Shown: in pieces, positions 62,183-64,000 of the stretch
Position numbering within the stretch: position 1 is the stretch's first letter
How the letters are laid out: every line of letters starts with the position of its first letter
Origin: Bacillota bacterium
GTDB taxonomy: Bacteria > Bacillota > UBA4882 > UBA8346
Length of the DNA: 64,000 nt
Direction: 5' to 3'
Assembly (NCBI GenBank): GCA_023392595.1
Contig: JAEVYU010000013.1
Coordinates: 1 to 64,000 of the forward strand
Notes under the pieces: generated by a model
Seen by the model: only the letters and a program-made list of their open reading frames with translations
Database searches by the model: none
Told to the model about the DNA's origin: nothing
Translations under genes and position numbers: made by a program

Positions 62183-62659
62183 TTACTTACGGTTTATATT
62201 GGTTAAATCTTTTTCCGGTACACTTAAGAAGCGGGAAGCCCATAATTTGGCCGAATCCAAATCGTGTTCCAGATAATTGCCGCATTCTTTCCGGACGGCG
62301 CCGGGAATCGGGTCGGAAAATTGAACCACATCACGCAGGGCTTTGCAAACCAGATCTGCTACCCAAGAGGCCTCTTTGTCGTGACAGAATGTGAAATAGA
62401 AACCAGTCCGGCATCCCATGGGAGAAATATCAATCAGTTCGTCGGTATATTTGCGGGTAAACGTGGCGAAAAGATGTTCTAAAGTATGGAGGGCGTCATT
62501 GGGAATATACTTTTGATTGGGTTGGGCGAAACGGACATCAAATTTAGAGACTACACATTCCGGGAACTTCGAATCGACCTGTATTACTTTGGCTTTCCGT
62601 ACATAGGGAGCTACGACTTGGTCGTGGTCCAGTTCAAAAGACTCTACTTTGGGATTCAT
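62183..62659 (-). CDS. luxS: S-ribosylhomocysteine lyase
   Basis: Cleaves S-ribosylhomocysteine to homocysteine and DPD, the precursor of autoinducer-2. It has 158 residues. The metal site is complete: His58 and His62 in HTLEH and Cys126 in KECGNYLEHDL; Cys83 in MGCRTGFY is the catalytic acid/base. The start overlaps the 3' end of mtnN by 26 nt with GAGGTG before it, so the two SAH-recycling steps are translationally linked. Whether AI-2 is used as a signal here is not shown. Confidence 0.97.
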   Translation of the reverse strand: MNPKVESFELDHDQVVAPYVRKAKVIQVDSKFPECVVSKFDVRFAQPNQKYIPNDALHTLEHLFATFTRKYTDELIDISPMGCRTGFYFTFCHDKEASWVADLVCKALRDVVQFSDPIPGAVRKECGNYLEHDLDSAKLWASRFLSVPEKDLTNINRK

Positions 62660-63386
62660 CTACAACACCTCTATTTTTTTCAGATTCTTCTTTGATGACT
62701 TCCATCAAATGGATAAGAAAATCGGAACAGCGTTCAGCCGCCAATGCTTTAAAATTATTATACATCTCCAAGGTATCATTATCGGAATTATCCGAGATCG
62801 AGCGGATTATCACGAAAGGAACTCCGCAAAGGGAACATACTTGGGCAACTGCAGCGCCTTCCATTTCGTTGCAGTAAGCACCGAAATCCTGATATAATTG
62901 TTTCTTTCTTTCCGGAGAATTATTAAATTCATCCCCGGTAGCAACCGGACCGGCAAAAATGCGGTAATCCTTTCCCACACAACGAGCCATGGCTTTTTTG
63001 CAAAGCTCTATGAAATCAGGATCGGCATCAATAAACCCGTCATCGTCTTCTGTAAATGCGCCTTGCTTGATCCCAAACGGCGTTAAAATGACATCATATT
63101 GAATGCAGGATGTGGAGATGACTACATCCCCAATTTTAAGTTCGGGGTGCAGGCCACCGGCAGAGCCGATGTTTACAATACGATCCGGAGAAAAATTATC
63201 AACCATCAATTGGGTGCAACGGGCGGCATTGACTTTCCCGACCCCTGCCAAAGCGATTACACAGGGGTGATTTTCGATGCTGCCGCTATAAAACTCAATA
63301 CCGTAAATGGTTATGGCTTGAATGTCGTTCATTCGGGTTAAAGCCGCATCACGTTCGGTTTCTACGGCTGTGATAATTCCAAGCAT
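62634..63386 (-). CDS. mtnN: 5'-methylthioadenosine/S-adenosylhomocysteine nucleosidase
   Basis: Removes adenine from SAH (feeding LuxS) and from MTA. It has 250 residues from ATG 63386, 9 nt after AGGAG; the upstream ATG at 63413 has no site. GIITAVETE, NIGSAGGL, NEMEGAAVAQVC (ribose-binding Glu) and RSISDNSDND (catalytic Asp) are the family motifs. A C-terminal extension of about 15 residues (KNRGVVDESQSRVF) overlaps the start of luxS. MTA could thus be handled both here and by the mtnP-mtnA route. Confidence 0.95.
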   Translation of the reverse strand: MLGIITAVETERDAALTRMNDIQAITIYGIEFYSGSIENHPCVIALAGVGKVNAARCTQLMVDNFSPDRIVNIGSAGGLHPELKIGDVVISTSCIQYDVILTPFGIKQGAFTEDDDGFIDADPDFIELCKKAMARCVGKDYRIFAGPVATGDEFNNSPERKKQLYQDFGAYCNEMEGAAVAQVCSLCGVPFVIIRSISDNSDNDTLEMYNNFKALAAERCSDFLIHLMEVIKEESEKNRGVVDESQSRVF

Positions 63387-63705
63387 AAATAGAAGCTCCT
63401 GTCTATGTTGCATTCTGTTATATTTTAAACAGTCTTGAAGATTTTATCATCCGGCAGTCTTTTTGTAAAGTATTCGGATAGCGCGGCCCGGCTTATTTTG
63501 GAGATTATGGCTTGTTAATCTTTCTCGGGGAGACAGGCTGTTGAGAAAAACTTTTGGTGAGTCGTGACAAGCTAGATTATTTTTCTGTTAACAAATCTTC
63601 GAAAAAGGGTTTCATAGACGGTGGGACGAATTAAATTAATATCTTACGGAACAGGGAAATTATTCAATTCAATCTAATAAATGTCTATCAAGACAGGAGT
63701 TCAAA
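63387..63705. other. Divergent region between mtnN and the HAD gene
   Basis: Carries the mtnN-luxS promoter (63441-63469, minus strand) and the leader of the HAD gene, with ACAGGAGT before its start. AGGCTGTTGAGAAAAAC at about 63535 faintly resembles the ends of the GGCTGTC elements but has no partner arm. No small gene was seen. Confidence 0.55.
63441..63469 (-). promoter_or_regulatory. Predicted promoter of mtnN-luxS
   Basis: On the minus strand, TTTACA (63469-63464) and TAAAAT (63446-63441) are 17 bp apart, about 55 bp before the mtnN start. Confidence 0.62.
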
Positions 63706-64000
63706 ATGGGAAAAATTACAGCCGTTGTTTTTGATTTCGGGGGTGTTCTGATGGACTGGAACCCTCATTATCTTTATAAAAAATTCTTGGGAGATAATCC
63801 TCAAAAAACCCTGGAGTTTTTAAGAGAAGTTGGGTTCGACGAGTGGAACCGGCAATTGGACAAGGGGCGAACCTTCGCGGAAGGAGTAGCCGATTTACGA
63901 CAGCGTTTCCCCGCTTATCAGGAATTGATTCAAGCTTATGACCGGCGTTGGGAGGAGACTTTGGCGGGTCCGATCCAGCCGACGGTTGATATTTTAAGAG
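63706..64000 (+). CDS. HAD-superfamily hydrolase (5' part, runs off the window)
   Basis: The first 98 codons are present. FDFGGVLMDWNP holds motif I with the nucleophilic position, but in the FDFGGV form typical of the YihX/HAD-IA group (Asp followed two residues on by Gly rather than Asp). The following helical cap region (YLYKKFLGDNPQK...WNRQLDKGRTF) matches that group. AGGAG precedes the ATG. Likely a small-metabolite phosphatase; motifs II-IV lie beyond the window. Confidence 0.85.
   Translation, partial: MGKITAVVFDFGGVLMDWNPHYLYKKFLGDNPQKTLEFLREVGFDEWNRQLDKGRTFAEGVADLRQRFPAYQELIQAYDRRWEETLAGPIQPTVDILR

Overview
The window looks like the chromosome of a spore-forming, plant-polysaccharide-using member of the Bacillota (Firmicutes). 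The evidence is a YunB-type sporulation protein, a possible gamma-SASP-like small gene, two YesM/YesN-type two-component systems tied to sugar ABC transporters without their own ATPase, strong AGGAGG-type ribosome sites, and frequent GTG and TTG starts. A stand-alone rfaE2-type gene is mildly suggestive of a diderm or S-layer-glycosylating lineage. Placement below phylum is inference; a Hydrogenispora/Limnochordia-like clostridial lineage would fit.

Layout. 1-3.9 kb: repeat-like DNA, a secreted PHP-domain hydrolase and two unrecognised secreted proteins. 4-8.5 kb (minus): aminotransferase, P1-family peptidase, coaBC, a TudS-related protein and a small P-loop kinase with an attenuator-like leader. 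9-13.4 kb (plus): MrfA-type helicase, then mtnP and mtnA (methylthioadenosine salvage), ending tail-to-tail with a 34-codon zinc-ribbon gene. 14-25.4 kb: sugar locus A (YesM, YesN, binding protein, two permeases, GH31), followed by GH3 with its own promoter. 25.5-28.4 kb: GNAT, a fused double tautomerase, DinB and an amidohydrolase, separated by repeat elements.

28.5-38.7 kb is the most unusual part: a compact polyketide locus. It encodes an Rv2949c-type chorismate lyase (4-hydroxybenzoate supply), a 27-codon coupled ORF, a free-standing malonyl acyltransferase, a 2149-residue FAAL-ACP-KS-DH-KR-ACP synthase with no internal AT and no thioesterase, a CAT/E2-fold acyltransferase, and a geranylgeranyl-reductase-like flavoprotein broken by one frameshift. 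The parts suggest an aryl-primed polyketide or phenolic lipid, by analogy with the start of mycobacterial phenolic glycolipid synthesis.

38.7-42 kb: decayed genes, gltX, and a methyltransferase remnant ending at a 102-bp double-hairpin repeat that also occurs, inverted, at 27.5 kb. 42-43.9 kb: secreted GH5-CBM2 endoglucanase. 44-53.4 kb: sugar locus B (GH78 rhamnosidase, binding protein, two permeases, YesM, YesN), with the reverse module order of locus A. 53.4-64 kb: PBP1-type transpeptidase, yunB, HD hydrolase, M20 peptidase, PAP2 phosphatase, rfaE2, phosphofructokinase, an aminotransferase pseudogene containing interlocked inverted repeats, the mtnN-luxS pair, and the start of a HAD hydrolase.

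Working together: mtnN-luxS and mtnP-mtnA cover recycling of SAM by-products. Secreted GH5 plus cytoplasmic GH31, GH3 and GH78, with two ABC importers, describe hemicellulose and pectin side-chain use. No tRNA, rRNA, CRISPR array, intact transposase or prophage was seen.
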